Part shown: piece after piece, positions 31,401-40,446 of the stretch | How the letters are laid out: every line of letters begins with the position of its first letter | Numbering within the stretch: the stretch's first letter is position 1 | Origin: CAG-390 sp964579135 | Lineage (GTDB): Bacteria; Bacillota; Clostridia; Oscillospirales; CAG-272 | Length of the DNA stretch: 43,769 nt | Reading direction: 5' to 3' | Assembly: GCA_964579135.1 (NCBI GenBank) | Contig: CAZOFD010000013.1 | Location: 1-43,769, forward strand | Program-made: the position numbers and the translations under genes | Notes under the pieces: generated by a model | What the model saw: only the letters and a program-made list of their open reading frames with translations | Told to the model about the DNA's origin: nothing | Databases searched by the model: none

Positions 31401-32899
31401 ATCTTGGAATTGGCTGATTTAAGAATAACGTCGTGGTGACCGCCCTCTACGATACTTGTCGCAGAGACGAGCGTGATCTTCGCGTTTGCCTGAAGATCGG
31501 GGATATTCGTAACGCCGCAGTTGCACATTGTGGATTTGACCTTGTACAGGCTCTTCGCAACGTTATCGTGCAACGAGCCCGCGTAAACGACGTAGGAGTC
31601 GACGCCCTCTTCGAATCCGAGCCCCGTCGCGCCGCCGAGGTCGTATCTCTGCCAGTTTCTCGCGCGGTTCGAGCCCTCGCCCCAATACTCTTTAACGTAC
31701 TGACCGTTTACGAAAACTTTGTTTGTCGGAGATTCGTCAAAGCGGGCAAAATATCTTCCGAGCATCATAAAGTCGGCGCCCATGGCAAGCGCCAAAGTCA
31801 TATGATAATCGTGAACTATACCGCCGTCGGAACAGATCGGAACGTATATGCCGGTCTCTTCAAAATATTCGTCTCTCGCCGCTGCCACCTCGATAAGCGC
31901 AGTCGCCTGACCGCGACCTATGCCCTTTTGCTCGCGAGTAATGCATATGGAACCGCCGCCGATACCGACCTTGACGAAATCCGCACCCGCCTCGGCAAGG
32001 AAACGGAAACCGTCGCGATCTACGACGTTGCCCGCGCCGACCTTAACGCTGTCGCCGTATTTCGATCTGATAAAATCAAGCGTGTTCTTCTGCCAGCAAG
32101 TATATCCCTCCGAGGCGTCGATGCAAAGAACGTCCGCCCCCGCCTCGACAAGTGCGGGCACTCTCGTTTCGTAATCGCGCGTGTTTATACCCGCGCCGAC
32201 CATAAAGCGTTTCTCCTTGTCAAGCAATTCGTTCGGATTATCCTTGTGGGCGGAATAATCCTTTCTGAAAACGAAATAAGCCATATTGCCGTTTCCGTCG
32301 ACTATGGGCAATGCGTTGAGTTTGTTGTCCCAAATTATGTCGTTCGCCTCTTTAAGAGTCGTGCCGAGAGGAGCGGTTATCATCTTGTCTATGGGGGTCA
32401 TAAACTCTTTGACCTTGAGCGACGGTGCCATTCTCGAAACGCGATAATCGCGCCCAGTAACGATACCGAGCAGTTTGCCCGTACCCGTGCCGTCGTCGGT
32501 AACCGCAAGGGTGCCGTGACCGTTTTTCGCAACGAGCTCTATAACGTCCGCAAGGGTGTCGTCGGGAGTAAGGTTGGAGTCGCTTACTACGAATCCCGCC
32601 TTATAATTTTTCACGCGAGCGACCATTGCCGCCTCGGACTCGATGCTCTGCGAGCCGTAGATAAAAGACATACCGCCCTCGCGAGCAAGCGCAATCGCCA
32701 TTTTGTCATCGGAAACGGATTGCATAATCGCGGAGATCATCGGTATGCTGAGCTCGATATCCGGCTTTTCGCCCTTACGGAATTTAACAAGAGGCGTTTT
32801 AAGGCTGACGTTGGCGGGGATACAGTCGGGAGACGTATACCCCGGGATAAGGAGGTACTCGCTGAAAGTATGCGAGGGTTCGTTAAAGATCTTTGCCAT
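31397..32899 (-). CDS. guaB: Inosine-5'-monophosphate dehydrogenase
   Basis: 500 residues. It oxidises IMP to XMP with NAD+, the branch step of guanine nucleotide synthesis. Two CBS domains (about 95-220, e.g. KLLGIVTGRDYR) interrupt the barrel. GIGGGSICITREQ (about 310) holds the catalytic cysteine and SDGGI the phosphate site; the flap region contains GSNRARNWQRYDLGG. The start is ATG 32897-32899 with AAAGGA about 11 bases upstream. Middle gene of the P-loop protein-guaB-radC unit; the 90-base gap before it holds a hairpin (32942-32972). Confidence 0.95.
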   Translation of the reverse strand: MAKIFNEPSHTFSEYLLIPGYTSPDCIPANVSLKTPLVKFRKGEKPDIELSIPMISAIMQSVSDDKMAIALAREGGMSFIYGSQSIESEAAMVARVKNYKAGFVVSDSNLTPDDTLADVIELVAKNGHGTLAVTDDGTGTGKLLGIVTGRDYRVSRMAPSLKVKEFMTPIDKMITAPLGTTLKEANDIIWDNKLNALPIVDGNGNMAYFVFRKDYSAHKDNPNELLDKEKRFMVGAGINTRDYETRVPALVEAGADVLCIDASEGYTCWQKNTLDFIRSKYGDSVKVGAGNVVDRDGFRFLAEAGADFVKVGIGGGSICITREQKGIGRGQATALIEVAAARDEYFEETGIYVPICSDGGIVHDYHMTLALAMGADFMMLGRYFARFDESPTNKVFVNGQYVKEYWGEGSNRARNWQRYDLGGATGLGFEEGVDSYVVYAGSLHDNVAKSLYKVKSTMCNCGVTNIPDLQANAKITLVSATSIVEGGHHDVILKSANSKI

Positions 32900-32941
32900 T
32901 TTATACTATTTCCTTTTGTATTTATTAAATCATTATTCGGC

Positions 32942-32972
32942 AATAGCCGGACTCAAAAAGAATCCGGCTATT
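32942..32972. other. Hairpin between the P-loop gene and guaB
   Basis: AATAGCCGGA (32942-32951) pairs with TCCGGCTATT (32963-32972). On the minus strand no T-run follows, so it may stabilise or process the mRNA rather than end it; on the plus strand ATATTTTGTTTTTG follows. Confidence 0.55.
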
Positions 32973-32989
32973 ATATTTTGTTTTTGATA

Positions 32990-33397
32990 TCAGAGATACT
33001 TCGCAAGTACCTCGGGCAGTGCTTCGGCGGCAACGGACGAGGTCATTACCACGTTTATCCCGTATCTGTCGGCAAGTTCGTCGACGTTATTGATAAAGGC
33101 TTCGTAAGCGTCTATATTGTTTTTGCAGATACGCAAAGCGGAATCGACGAAAACGTCGGATATATCATGGTTGCTTGCAAGGATACCCGCAATAAAACCG
33201 TAGAGAGATTGCGCGTTGTGAACGTAGTATTCGTCTACGTTAATAAGTCGGCAGCGAGAATTAACGTCATAGCGCAGCTTTATGCCCTTTTCGATGCAAA
33301 TTACGGAACCCGTGCTCTTTTCAACCGCCTCATTGACCTGATTCACGAGATTCTTGGTTTTTCCGGAGCCCTTGACTCCAACGATCAGCTTAAGCAT
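32990..33397 (-). CDS. Small P-loop ATP-binding protein, unknown role
   Basis: 135 residues. LIVGVKGSGKTKNLVNQVN is a Walker A motif at the very N-terminus, and DVFVDSALRI looks like a Walker B strand. Only one short nucleotide-binding domain, with no domain that would name a function. GGAGG lies six bases before ATG 33395-33397. First gene of an operon with guaB and radC, driven by a consensus promoter. Similar mini-ATPases are known as hypothetical proteins in Clostridia. Confidence 0.8.
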   Translation of the reverse strand: MLKLIVGVKGSGKTKNLVNQVNEAVEKSTGSVICIEKGIKLRYDVNSRCRLINVDEYYVHNAQSLYGFIAGILASNHDISDVFVDSALRICKNNIDAYEAFINNVDELADRYGINVVMTSSVAAEALPEVLAKYL

Positions 33398-33446
33398 ATC
33401 TGCCTCCTTGAATTTGGTTATTTCCCATCGGGATTTTACTGATTAC

Positions 33447-33475
33447 ATTATACAATATAAGCGCGGCGAAATCAA
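33447..33475 (-). promoter_or_regulatory. Promoter of the P-loop-guaB-radC operon
   Basis: On the minus strand TTGATT (33475-33470) and TATAAT (33452-33447) have a 17-base spacer, directly behind the pgi stop codon. Confidence 0.85.
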
Positions 33476-33483
33476 GAGGAATT

Positions 33484-34818
33484 TTACAGTCTTTTTCTCA
33501 AAGCCTCGGTCATTTCCTCGTATCCGGGTTTGCCGAGCAGGGCGAACATATTCTTTTTATACGCCTCAACACCGGGTTGGTCGAAAGGATTGATGCCGAG
33601 GATATAGCCGGAAACGCCACAAGCCAACTCGAAGAAATAGATCATATATCCGAGCGTGCGAACTGACCTTTCGGACACGCGCAAAACCAAATTCGGAACG
33701 CCGCCGTCAACGTGCGCAAGCAACGTGCCGTTCATCGCCGTACGGTTTACGTCCGCAAGCTTCGTCCCCGCAAGGAAATTGAGACCGTCGACGTTTGCCG
33801 CGTCGTAAGGGATGGCGGCGTCGTTGTCCGGGGTCTCTACCGCAAGAACGGTCTCGAACATCATTCTCGTTCCGTCCTGAATAAACTGACCGAGCGAGTG
33901 GAGATCGGTGGAAAAGATAACGGAAGCCGGGAAGAGTCCTTTGCCGTCCTTACCCTCGCTCTCGCCGTAAAGTTGCTTCCACCATTCGCAGAACATTTGC
34001 TCGTAGGGCTCGTATCCGACAAGGATCTCCGCAGCCTTGCCTTTGCGAAGCAGGACGTTGCGAAGCGCCGCGTACTTATACGCGTCGTTGTTCTCTATCC
34101 CGTCCGCGGAAAGCTCGTGCATAGCGTCTGCGGCGCCGCCCATAAGCTCGTCGATATCTATGCCCGAAACGGCTATGGGCAAAAGACCAACCGCGGTAAG
34201 TACCGAAAATCTTCCGCCGACGTCGTCGGGGACGACAAACGTTTCGTATCCCTTTTCATCCGCGAACTTTTTGAGAGTGCCGCGGCATTTGTCGGTGGTA
34301 ACGAATATACGCTCGCGCGCGCCGTCTTCGCCGTATTTTTCCTCAAGCAGCTCGCGGAAACATCTGAACGAAACCGCAGGCTCGGTGGTCGTGCCCGACT
34401 TGGATATAACGTTTATGCAGAAATCTCTCTCTCGGCACATATCGAGCAGCTCGGACAAGTCGCCCGCGCTGATGTTGCAGCCCGAGAAATATATGTCGGG
34501 GGTATCCTTCTTTTTCATATTGTATCTCGGAGATCCGATAAATTCGATCGCCGCGCGGGCGCCGAGATAAGAGCCGCCGATGCCTATCGCAATAAACAGA
34601 TCGCAAGAGGACCTGATCTTCGCAGCCGCTGCCTTTATGCGTGCAAACTCCTCTTTGTCGTAGTTTTCGGGGAGATCGAGCCATCCGAGCATCTCGCTTC
34701 CGGCTCCGGTCCTGCCTCTGAGCATTGCCACAGCGGCATCGACCTCGGGAGAGATCGCCTTAATTTCTTCTTCCGTGACAAAGGGGCGAACAAATTTGTC
34801 ATCAAGTCTGATTGCCAT
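33484..34818 (-). CDS. pgi: Glucose-6-phosphate isomerase
   Basis: 444 residues. It interconverts glucose 6-phosphate and fructose 6-phosphate. IGIGGSYLGARAAIEF (substrate phosphate loop), VISKSGTTTEPA, VGGRFSVLTAVGLLP (signature 1) and GINPFDQPGVEAYKK (signature 2, catalytic region) are present. ATG 34816-34818 has GGAAGG about six bases upstream; the longer frame above it contains the promoter. The usual bacillar length is about 450. Confidence 0.96.
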   Translation of the reverse strand: MAIRLDDKFVRPFVTEEEIKAISPEVDAAVAMLRGRTGAGSEMLGWLDLPENYDKEEFARIKAAAAKIRSSCDLFIAIGIGGSYLGARAAIEFIGSPRYNMKKKDTPDIYFSGCNISAGDLSELLDMCRERDFCINVISKSGTTTEPAVSFRCFRELLEEKYGEDGARERIFVTTDKCRGTLKKFADEKGYETFVVPDDVGGRFSVLTAVGLLPIAVSGIDIDELMGGAADAMHELSADGIENNDAYKYAALRNVLLRKGKAAEILVGYEPYEQMFCEWWKQLYGESEGKDGKGLFPASVIFSTDLHSLGQFIQDGTRMMFETVLAVETPDNDAAIPYDAANVDGLNFLAGTKLADVNRTAMNGTLLAHVDGGVPNLVLRVSERSVRTLGYMIYFFELACGVSGYILGINPFDQPGVEAYKKNMFALLGKPGYEEMTEALRKRL

Positions 34819-34858
34819 TTTTATACCTTCCTGTCCTCTGGTACTGTATTTGATACTC

Positions 34859-34887
34859 ATTTTATCACTTTTCGCCTTTGATTTCAA
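34859..34887 (-). promoter_or_regulatory. Promoter of pgi
   Basis: On the minus strand TTGAAA (34887-34882) and TAAAAT (34864-34859) have a 17-base spacer. Confidence 0.85.
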
Positions 34888-34986
34888 CAGTTTTGTCGAT
34901 TTTTTTATCATTTGCACGATTTTGCCGCGCCCGGTTTTTTCGTTTTTACGCCCGTACGCGTCTCTGAGATTCCGCGCCGTTATCAC

Positions 34987-36270
34987 CTACCCGCAAAGAA
35001 AGAATCGTGCCGCCATATTCGCAAGCAATTTGCCGAACGACAGCTCCTTTACCGCCTCGAGCGCAACGATATCCGAGTATCCTATCTCCTCGCCGTCAAG
35101 TTCGTACACCGCCCTGCCGACCGTTTGACCGACTGCCACGAGCGCGTTTACGCTCGGCGGCAGTTCCTCGCGCACGGTCACGCGGCTCGCCGCCCCTCGC
35201 GGTAAAGCAGTGCAAAACTCCTCTCGGCAAAGCGAAAGATTTCGTTTTTCTCCGCGGGTGACGGCAATACCGCCGACCGCCGACCGCGGCGCACGATACA
35301 CCGAGCAATTCGCAAATCCCCGGTCGAGCAGCTCGCAAGCCGCGTCGTTCCTCGCGTCGCGCGTCGGAGCCCCCATTATCACCGCAATAAGGCTTACGCC
35401 GTCACGCTCCGCCGTCGCGCTGACGCAGTAAAGCGCCTTTGAGGTAGAGCCGGTCTTAAGCCCCGTCGCTCCGCGATAAAAACGTATCAGCCTGTTCGTG
35501 TTGGAAAGGGTAAACTTGCCGTCGCGCACCGTATCCGTCCAAGTCGACGCGTATTCAAGCGCTTCCCCGTACTTTATAAGCTCGCGCGAAACGATAGCGA
35601 CGTCGCGCGCGGAAAGCACGTGACTTGTCGCCGTATCGTCAAGACCGTTCGTATTTTCAAAATGCGCCGTGCTCATTCCGAGCTCCGCCGCGCGGGAATT
35701 CATCCTGTCCACAAACGCTTTTTCGCTGCCGCACACCGCCTCCGCAAGCACCACCGCCGCGTCGTTTGCCGAAGAGATCGCCACGCTTTTTATCAGGTCG
35801 CGAACGCTCATCGCCTCGCCCGCGGCGAGGAATATCTGAGACCCACCCATAGAAGCCGCTTTTTCCGAAGCGATAAGTATCGCCTCACGGTCAAGTTCGC
35901 CGCGCTCGATCGCCTCGAAAACGAGCAACAGCGTCATTATCTTCGTGATCGAAGCCGGCGGCAACGCCTCGTCGGCGTTTTTTTCGTAAAGGATCTTGCC
36001 GCTTTGCGCCTCCATAAGGATAGCGGCACGGCAATCGAGATCGAAGTTTGCCGCGGCGACCGCGGCGTTCTCGCCCTCGCTTCGCGCCTCTGCGCCGCAA
36101 ACGGAAAAGGAGCTCGCGTAAAGCAATGTCGCCGCGGCGGTCAGCGCGCACACGCCCCTTTTCGCAGCACCTGCAATGCCGATAAGGAACCGACGATGCC
36201 CGATTGCACCCGTCGCCCCTCTACGATTTTTGCCCCCGAATATCCGGGAACGAACCGACAAATCATTCAA
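34987..36270 (-). CDS. D-alanyl-D-alanine carboxypeptidase (DacF/PBP5 type)
   Basis: About 427 residues. After a long basic N-terminal region and a signal segment (VCALTAAATLLYASSFSVCGAEA), the transpeptidase-like domain shows PPASITKIMTLLL (SxxK), SSANDAA (SxN) and GLKTGST (KTG). A C-terminal beta domain and a short hydrophobic end resemble PBP5-type enzymes, which trim pentapeptides outside the membrane. The start is uncertain: a TTG at 36268-36270 has GAGGTGAT in good position; an ATG at 36310-36312 lies inside the upstream terminator hairpins and is less likely. It lies 99 bases behind the amidase gene, beyond tandem terminators. DacF-like enzymes can act in spore cortex, which would suit this organism. 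Confidence 0.9.
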   Translation of the reverse strand: MNDLSVRSRIFGGKNRRGATGAIGHRRFLIGIAGAAKRGVCALTAAATLLYASSFSVCGAEARSEGENAAVAAANFDLDCRAAILMEAQSGKILYEKNADEALPPASITKIMTLLLVFEAIERGELDREAILIASEKAASMGGSQIFLAAGEAMSVRDLIKSVAISSANDAAVVLAEAVCGSEKAFVDRMNSRAAELGMSTAHFENTNGLDDTATSHVLSARDVAIVSRELIKYGEALEYASTWTDTVRDGKFTLSNTNRLIRFYRGATGLKTGSTSKALYCVSATAERDGVSLIAVIMGAPTRDARNDAACELLDRGFANCSVYRAPRSAVGGIAVTRGEKRNLSLCREEFCTALPRGAASRVTVREELPPSVNALVAVGQTVGRAVYELDGEEIGYSDIVALEAVKELSFGKLLANMAARFFLCG

Positions 36271-36297
36271 AATACAATCACCTCGAAAAAAGATATG

Positions 36298-36362
36298 AAA
36301 AAAAGCGGGCAAAAATTCGCCCGCAAAGAAAAATCGCCCCGCGCGAAAACGTCGCGCGGGGC
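36298..36362 (-). terminator. Two tandem terminators after the amidase gene
   Basis: On the minus strand GCCCCGCGCG (36362-36353) pairs with CGCGCGGGGC (36345-36336) and GATTTTTC follows; then GCGGGC pairs with GCCCGC (36324-36305) and TTTTTTTC follows. Confidence 0.9.
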
Positions 36363-36369
36363 ACCGACT

Positions 36370-36981
36370 TTATTTGCCGAAATATTCGTCTATGACCGCA
36401 GCCTCGGCAGCGGCGATCTTTGCCAGTTGCTCGGAGCTTTGGAGATACGCGGAATCCTCGGGATTCGTGTGGAAACCGTGCTCTATCAGGAATGCGCGGC
36501 GGCAACCCGAAGCAACGGAAGAGCGTATTACTCTGTAGTAATCCACGTTGGGATCCTCGCCCGAGCGGCGGATCTTAATGCCCCTGTCCTCGGTGTCCAT
36601 AACGGAAAGCACCGCGTCGTTAAGCGCACGCGCTATTACCGCATTCGCCTCGAGATCGGAAACGGAATAATACGTTTCCACCCCGCGCGTTGCAACGTAC
36701 CTGTCGTGCGGCAGATCGTTTGCGGGCGCGTTAGAATGGAGCGAAAGGAACATAAGCGCACCGCTTTTTCCCGCCAGCTCCCCTCTGTCAACGAGTTCGG
36801 GATCTTCGTTAACGTCGTTCCTTGTCATAAGAACCTCAAATCCGCGTGCGACGAGCTCGTCGCGCAAAAATTCCGCAAGGATGAAATTCTGAGTGCCCTC
36901 GTAAAAGCCCTCGCGTGTGGTGTGGGGGTTGCCGTACCTGCCGTGCCCCGGATCGAGAACGATAATACCTTTGTTTTTCAT
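36370..36981 (-). CDS. N-acetylmuramoyl-L-alanine amidase (Amidase_3)
   Basis: 203 residues, a lone Amidase_3 domain. IIVLDPGHGRYGNPHTT has the first zinc His, FYEGTQNFILAEFL the Glu, SLHSNAP the second His, and AFLIEHGFHTN the C-terminal acidic residue. It cleaves MurNAc from the stem peptide. There is no signal peptide in the chosen frame, unlike CwlD, so export is unexplained. AAAGGAG stands five bases before ATG 36979-36981. It follows recG by 57 bases, which contain TATAAC that could be a local -10 box. Confidence 0.9.
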   Translation of the reverse strand: MKNKGIIVLDPGHGRYGNPHTTREGFYEGTQNFILAEFLRDELVARGFEVLMTRNDVNEDPELVDRGELAGKSGALMFLSLHSNAPANDLPHDRYVATRGVETYYSVSDLEANAVIARALNDAVLSVMDTEDRGIKIRRSGEDPNVDYYRVIRSSVASGCRRAFLIEHGFHTNPEDSAYLQSSEQLAKIAAAEAAVIDEYFGK

Positions 36982-37038
36982 TTCTTCTCCTTTATACGTT
37001 ATATACAAAACGTTGTTTTTTCGGTTACCGAGTGTGCC

Positions 37039-39147
37039 TCACGCCTCGCCGCCCGTCATCCGCCGAACGGCGCTTTGCAATTCGGGATACGCCGATAGCG
37101 ACGGATCCTCCGCGACAAGCGCACTCGCCGCCTTTGACGCAGCGGCAAACAACGACGCGTCTCCGCACAGATCTGCAAAACGGAATCTGACTCCGCCGCT
37201 TTGCCTTGTTCCGCCGACGGCGGCGAAAAAGTCGCCGGGACCGCGTGTGGCGAGATCCGCCTGCGCTATCTTAAACCCGTCGGATTCGCTTTTCATAACG
37301 GACAGCCGCCGACGCGCGTTCGCACTGCCGTCGTCGGAAACGAGCACGCAATACGACTTTCGCGCCCCGCGCCCCACGCGACCGCGAAGTTGGTGCAGTT
37401 GAGACAAGCCGAATCGCTCCGCGTTCTCCACTATCATCAGAGAAGCGTTCGGCACGTTAACGCCGACCTCGATAACGGTGGTCGAAACGAGAACGTCGAC
37501 CTTGCCCGCTACGAAATCGCTCATTATCGCGTCTTTTTGCTCGGCTCGCATCCTCCCGTGTATCACGGCGACGGATACTCCCGGGAGAGCTTTCCCCAAA
37601 GATTCGGCATACTCCGTAACGGACCTGAGCGGCGGCTTTTTTTCCGCTCCGTCAAGCGTTACGTCGCAAAGCTCTATCTCGCCGCCGTCCCTCTCCGAGC
37701 TCTCCTCGACTGCGGGACAAACGGCATATACCTGACCGCCCTCCTCCACCGTGCGAAGAATAAAAGCGTTTAGGCGATCGCGATAGCTCCCGTCGACGAC
37801 GAAGGTCGCAACCTTTTGCCTGTTCGGCGGCAGCTCGTCCATAAGAGATAGATCGGTATCCCCGTAGACCGCAAGCGCCAACGACCGCGGTATCGGCGTC
37901 GCGCTCATCGACAAAACGTGCACGTTTTCGTTTTGTCTTGCAAGCGAGGCGCGTTGGTCGACGCCGAAACGGTGTTGCTCGTCCGTTACCGCAAGACCGA
38001 GCGACTCAAAGCGCACGTCCGCCGTTATAAGCGCGTGCGTGCCGACGGCAACGCGCGTTTCACCCGAAGCGATATGTGCTTTTACGCTCTTTTTTTCCGC
38101 CGCGGAAAGACTTCCGACAAGCAGATCGGTCTTAAATCCGAGGCGCGAAAACGTAGGTTCCAGTTGCGCAAAATGTTGGCGAGCCAATATCTCCGTCGGA
38201 GCCATAAGCGCCGCCTGCGCGCCGTTTAAAAGCGCGATATATATCGCCGACGCCGCAACGACCGTTTTTCCGCAGCCTACGTCGCCCACGACGATCCGCG
38301 ACATAACCGAGCCCGAGCGCATATCACCCGCGATCTCCCTTACCGCCCGTTTTTGCGCGCCGGTAAGCTCGTACGGCAAAAGCGCTTGCAGCTCGGATAT
38401 ATTCTGCTTTTTGCAAACGAAAGAGCTTTTCCGTTTTTCACGCCCTCGACGCACCGACATCGCAAGCGTAAAGGTAAAAAGTTCGTCGAACACAAGCCTG
38501 CGTTTTGCCGCGGCAAGGGCTTCGTAGCTTTCCGGCAGATGGATATTGCGAAGCGCAAAAGCGAGGGTACACAGCGCGTTCTCCGTGCGGATATCGTTCG
38601 GCAATGGATCCTTTATCCGCTCGCGACAAAGGCGCAACGCTTGGAGGGCGTTTGCGGCAACTGCCTTTTGAGTCAGCCCCTCGTGCAAAGGGTACACAGC
38701 CGCGAAATTCGGCAGCTCCCCCTCCGCCCAAGGCTCGAACACAGGCGAGGTAAGCGAGGCGCCGTTCCCACGGCGCTCGACGCGACCGTAAAAGCGCCAC
38801 CGCGAGCCGAGCACAAACTTTTCGTTTAAATACGGTTGATTGAAAAAAGAGATCTCCGCCGTACCGCTTTCGTCGTACGCCCGAAATTTCGTGATCGTTC
38901 GCGCTCCGCCGATCCTCGACGTGCGCACAGCCGAGCAGGCCGTTAAAACAAGCGCCGATTTGCCGTCACACCGCGCCGCGGCAAGCGGCAATATCTCGCC
39001 GCGATTCTCGTAAGCGCGCGGAACGTAATAAAGGAGATCCTCCAAGGTATATACGCCGGCTGCGGCATATGCCTCGGCACGCGCTTTTCCGACCCCGGAT
39101 AGCACCGTAACGGGCGAGGTAAGATCCGCTCTGTCCGTATCGGTCAT
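37039..39147 (-). CDS. recG: ATP-dependent DNA helicase RecG
   Basis: 702 residues, normal length. VLSGVGKARAEAYAAAGV and the OB-fold wedge domain occupy the N-terminus. Helicase motifs: VGDVGCGKTVVA (I), APTEILARQHF (Ia), DEQHRFG (II, DExH), SMSATPIPRSLAL (III), STTVIEVGVNVPNA (V) and QLRGRVGRG (VI). It reverses stalled forks and branch-migrates junctions. GGAGGT is seven bases before ATG 39145-39147. It follows folC by 24 bases and is likely in the folT transcript. Confidence 0.97.
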   Translation of the reverse strand: MTDTDRADLTSPVTVLSGVGKARAEAYAAAGVYTLEDLLYYVPRAYENRGEILPLAAARCDGKSALVLTACSAVRTSRIGGARTITKFRAYDESGTAEISFFNQPYLNEKFVLGSRWRFYGRVERRGNGASLTSPVFEPWAEGELPNFAAVYPLHEGLTQKAVAANALQALRLCRERIKDPLPNDIRTENALCTLAFALRNIHLPESYEALAAAKRRLVFDELFTFTLAMSVRRGREKRKSSFVCKKQNISELQALLPYELTGAQKRAVREIAGDMRSGSVMSRIVVGDVGCGKTVVAASAIYIALLNGAQAALMAPTEILARQHFAQLEPTFSRLGFKTDLLVGSLSAAEKKSVKAHIASGETRVAVGTHALITADVRFESLGLAVTDEQHRFGVDQRASLARQNENVHVLSMSATPIPRSLALAVYGDTDLSLMDELPPNRQKVATFVVDGSYRDRLNAFILRTVEEGGQVYAVCPAVEESSERDGGEIELCDVTLDGAEKKPPLRSVTEYAESLGKALPGVSVAVIHGRMRAEQKDAIMSDFVAGKVDVLVSTTVIEVGVNVPNASLMIVENAERFGLSQLHQLRGRVGRGARKSYCVLVSDDGSANARRRLSVMKSESDGFKIAQADLATRGPGDFFAAVGGTRQSGGVRFRFADLCGDASLFAAASKAASALVAEDPSLSAYPELQSAVRRMTGGEA

Positions 39148-39171
39148 ATCGCACACCTCCGAGACTTAATA

Positions 39172-40443
39172 TCAAACGAGATCCGCTATATCCGCGTAGG
39201 TATAAAGCGACCCGAGACAAATAAGAGCTTTTCCGTCCGCCTTCGCGGCGGTTCTTGCCGCCGTAAAAGCCTTTTTTATATCGTCGAAAGGCTCGGCGGC
39301 AACCCCCGCGGACGAAAGGACCGCGGCGTATTCACCGGCGGGCAACGCTCGCGGGCTGCTCGGCGTTATAACGAACGCGCGCGACGCCACCTTTGCGATA
39401 TCTGCGGCTATGGCAACGTAATCCTTGTCCGCAAGCACACCCGTAAAAACGTAAACGTCGTTGCCGAAATAGTGCTTCACCCCTTCGATCGCCGCACTTA
39501 TGCCCTCGGCGTTGTGCGCACCGTCGAAGATCGTCGTCGGATCGCGCGAGACCATCTCGAACCTCGCGTGCCATCGAGTCCTCTCGAGACCGCGCGATAT
39601 ATCCCCGTCGGATATATCGAACCCGCGCGTGCGCAAAATCTCGGCGGCGCTTATCGCGTTTGCGGCGTTAAGCGGCTGATACAGCCCCAAAAGGCGTATC
39701 CGCTCGCCCTTGCGATCTCCGAAATCGAATTCCGTTCCGTCGAGCGTAGCGCTTCGAACAGCGAGTTTCGAGCGATCGACGCAAAACGTTTGCGCGCCGA
39801 CTTCGGCGGCTCGCGCCTCTATCACGCGACGTGCACGCTCGTCGTTGCCTCCCCAAAGAACGGGAACGCCCTTTTTGATTATCCCCGCCTTTTCGCCCGC
39901 GATCTTTTCGACGGTATCGCCGAGATAAGCCACGTGGTCGAGCGCAACGCCCGTTATAACGGACAAAACGGGAGTTTTTATTATATTCGTAGAGTCCAGC
40001 CTGCCGCCCATTCCCGCCTCGAGCACAACGATATCGCAACCGCGACGGCGAAAATATTCGAAAGCCACGGCGGTTATCAGCTCGAATTCCGTCGGGCGGT
40101 CTTTCATAGCGTCGGCTGTCGGGCGCACGTAACTTGTGACCTCGGCAAGCTCCTCGTCGGATATAGGCGTGCCGTTAACGCATATCCTCTCGTTAAATCT
40201 TTTTATGTACGGCGACGTGTAAAGCCCGACGCAAAGCCCCGCCTCGCGCAGTATCGACGCGGTCATAGCACAAAAAGAACCCTTGCCGTTCGTCCCCGCA
40301 ACGTGAACGAATCGCAGTTTATCCTGCGGGTCGCCGATGCCCGTGCAAAGCTCGCCTATCCTCTCGAGACCCGGCTTGCAAAAGCACCAATTGACCCCGT
40401 GTATATATTCGAGAGTTTCCTCGTACGTCATTTTTCTTTCCAT
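39172..40443 (-). CDS. folC: Folylpolyglutamate synthase / dihydrofolate synthase
   Basis: 423 residues of the Mur ligase fold. VAGTNGKGSFCAM is the P-loop, GGRLDSTNI and GVALDHVAYLGDT are FolC motifs, GEKAGIIKKG carries the carbamylated-lysine region, and IFDGAHNAEG the C-terminal motif. It adds glutamates to folates, trapping them in the cell, which fits the folate transporter subunit three bases upstream. Start ATG 40441-40443 with GGAG 11 bases before; a second ATG four codons on is possible. folT and folC are translationally close-coupled. Confidence 0.95.
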   Translation of the reverse strand: MERKMTYEETLEYIHGVNWCFCKPGLERIGELCTGIGDPQDKLRFVHVAGTNGKGSFCAMTASILREAGLCVGLYTSPYIKRFNERICVNGTPISDEELAEVTSYVRPTADAMKDRPTEFELITAVAFEYFRRRGCDIVVLEAGMGGRLDSTNIIKTPVLSVITGVALDHVAYLGDTVEKIAGEKAGIIKKGVPVLWGGNDERARRVIEARAAEVGAQTFCVDRSKLAVRSATLDGTEFDFGDRKGERIRLLGLYQPLNAANAISAAEILRTRGFDISDGDISRGLERTRWHARFEMVSRDPTTIFDGAHNAEGISAAIEGVKHYFGNDVYVFTGVLADKDYVAIAADIAKVASRAFVITPSSPRALPAGEYAAVLSSAGVAAEPFDDIKKAFTAARTAAKADGKALICLGSLYTYADIADLV

Positions 40444-40446
40444 AAT

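Noticed and set aside
31433..33442. 669-codon open frame opposite guaB and the P-loop gene
   Set aside because: Shadow crossing two real genes and their promoter region; no recognisable protein.
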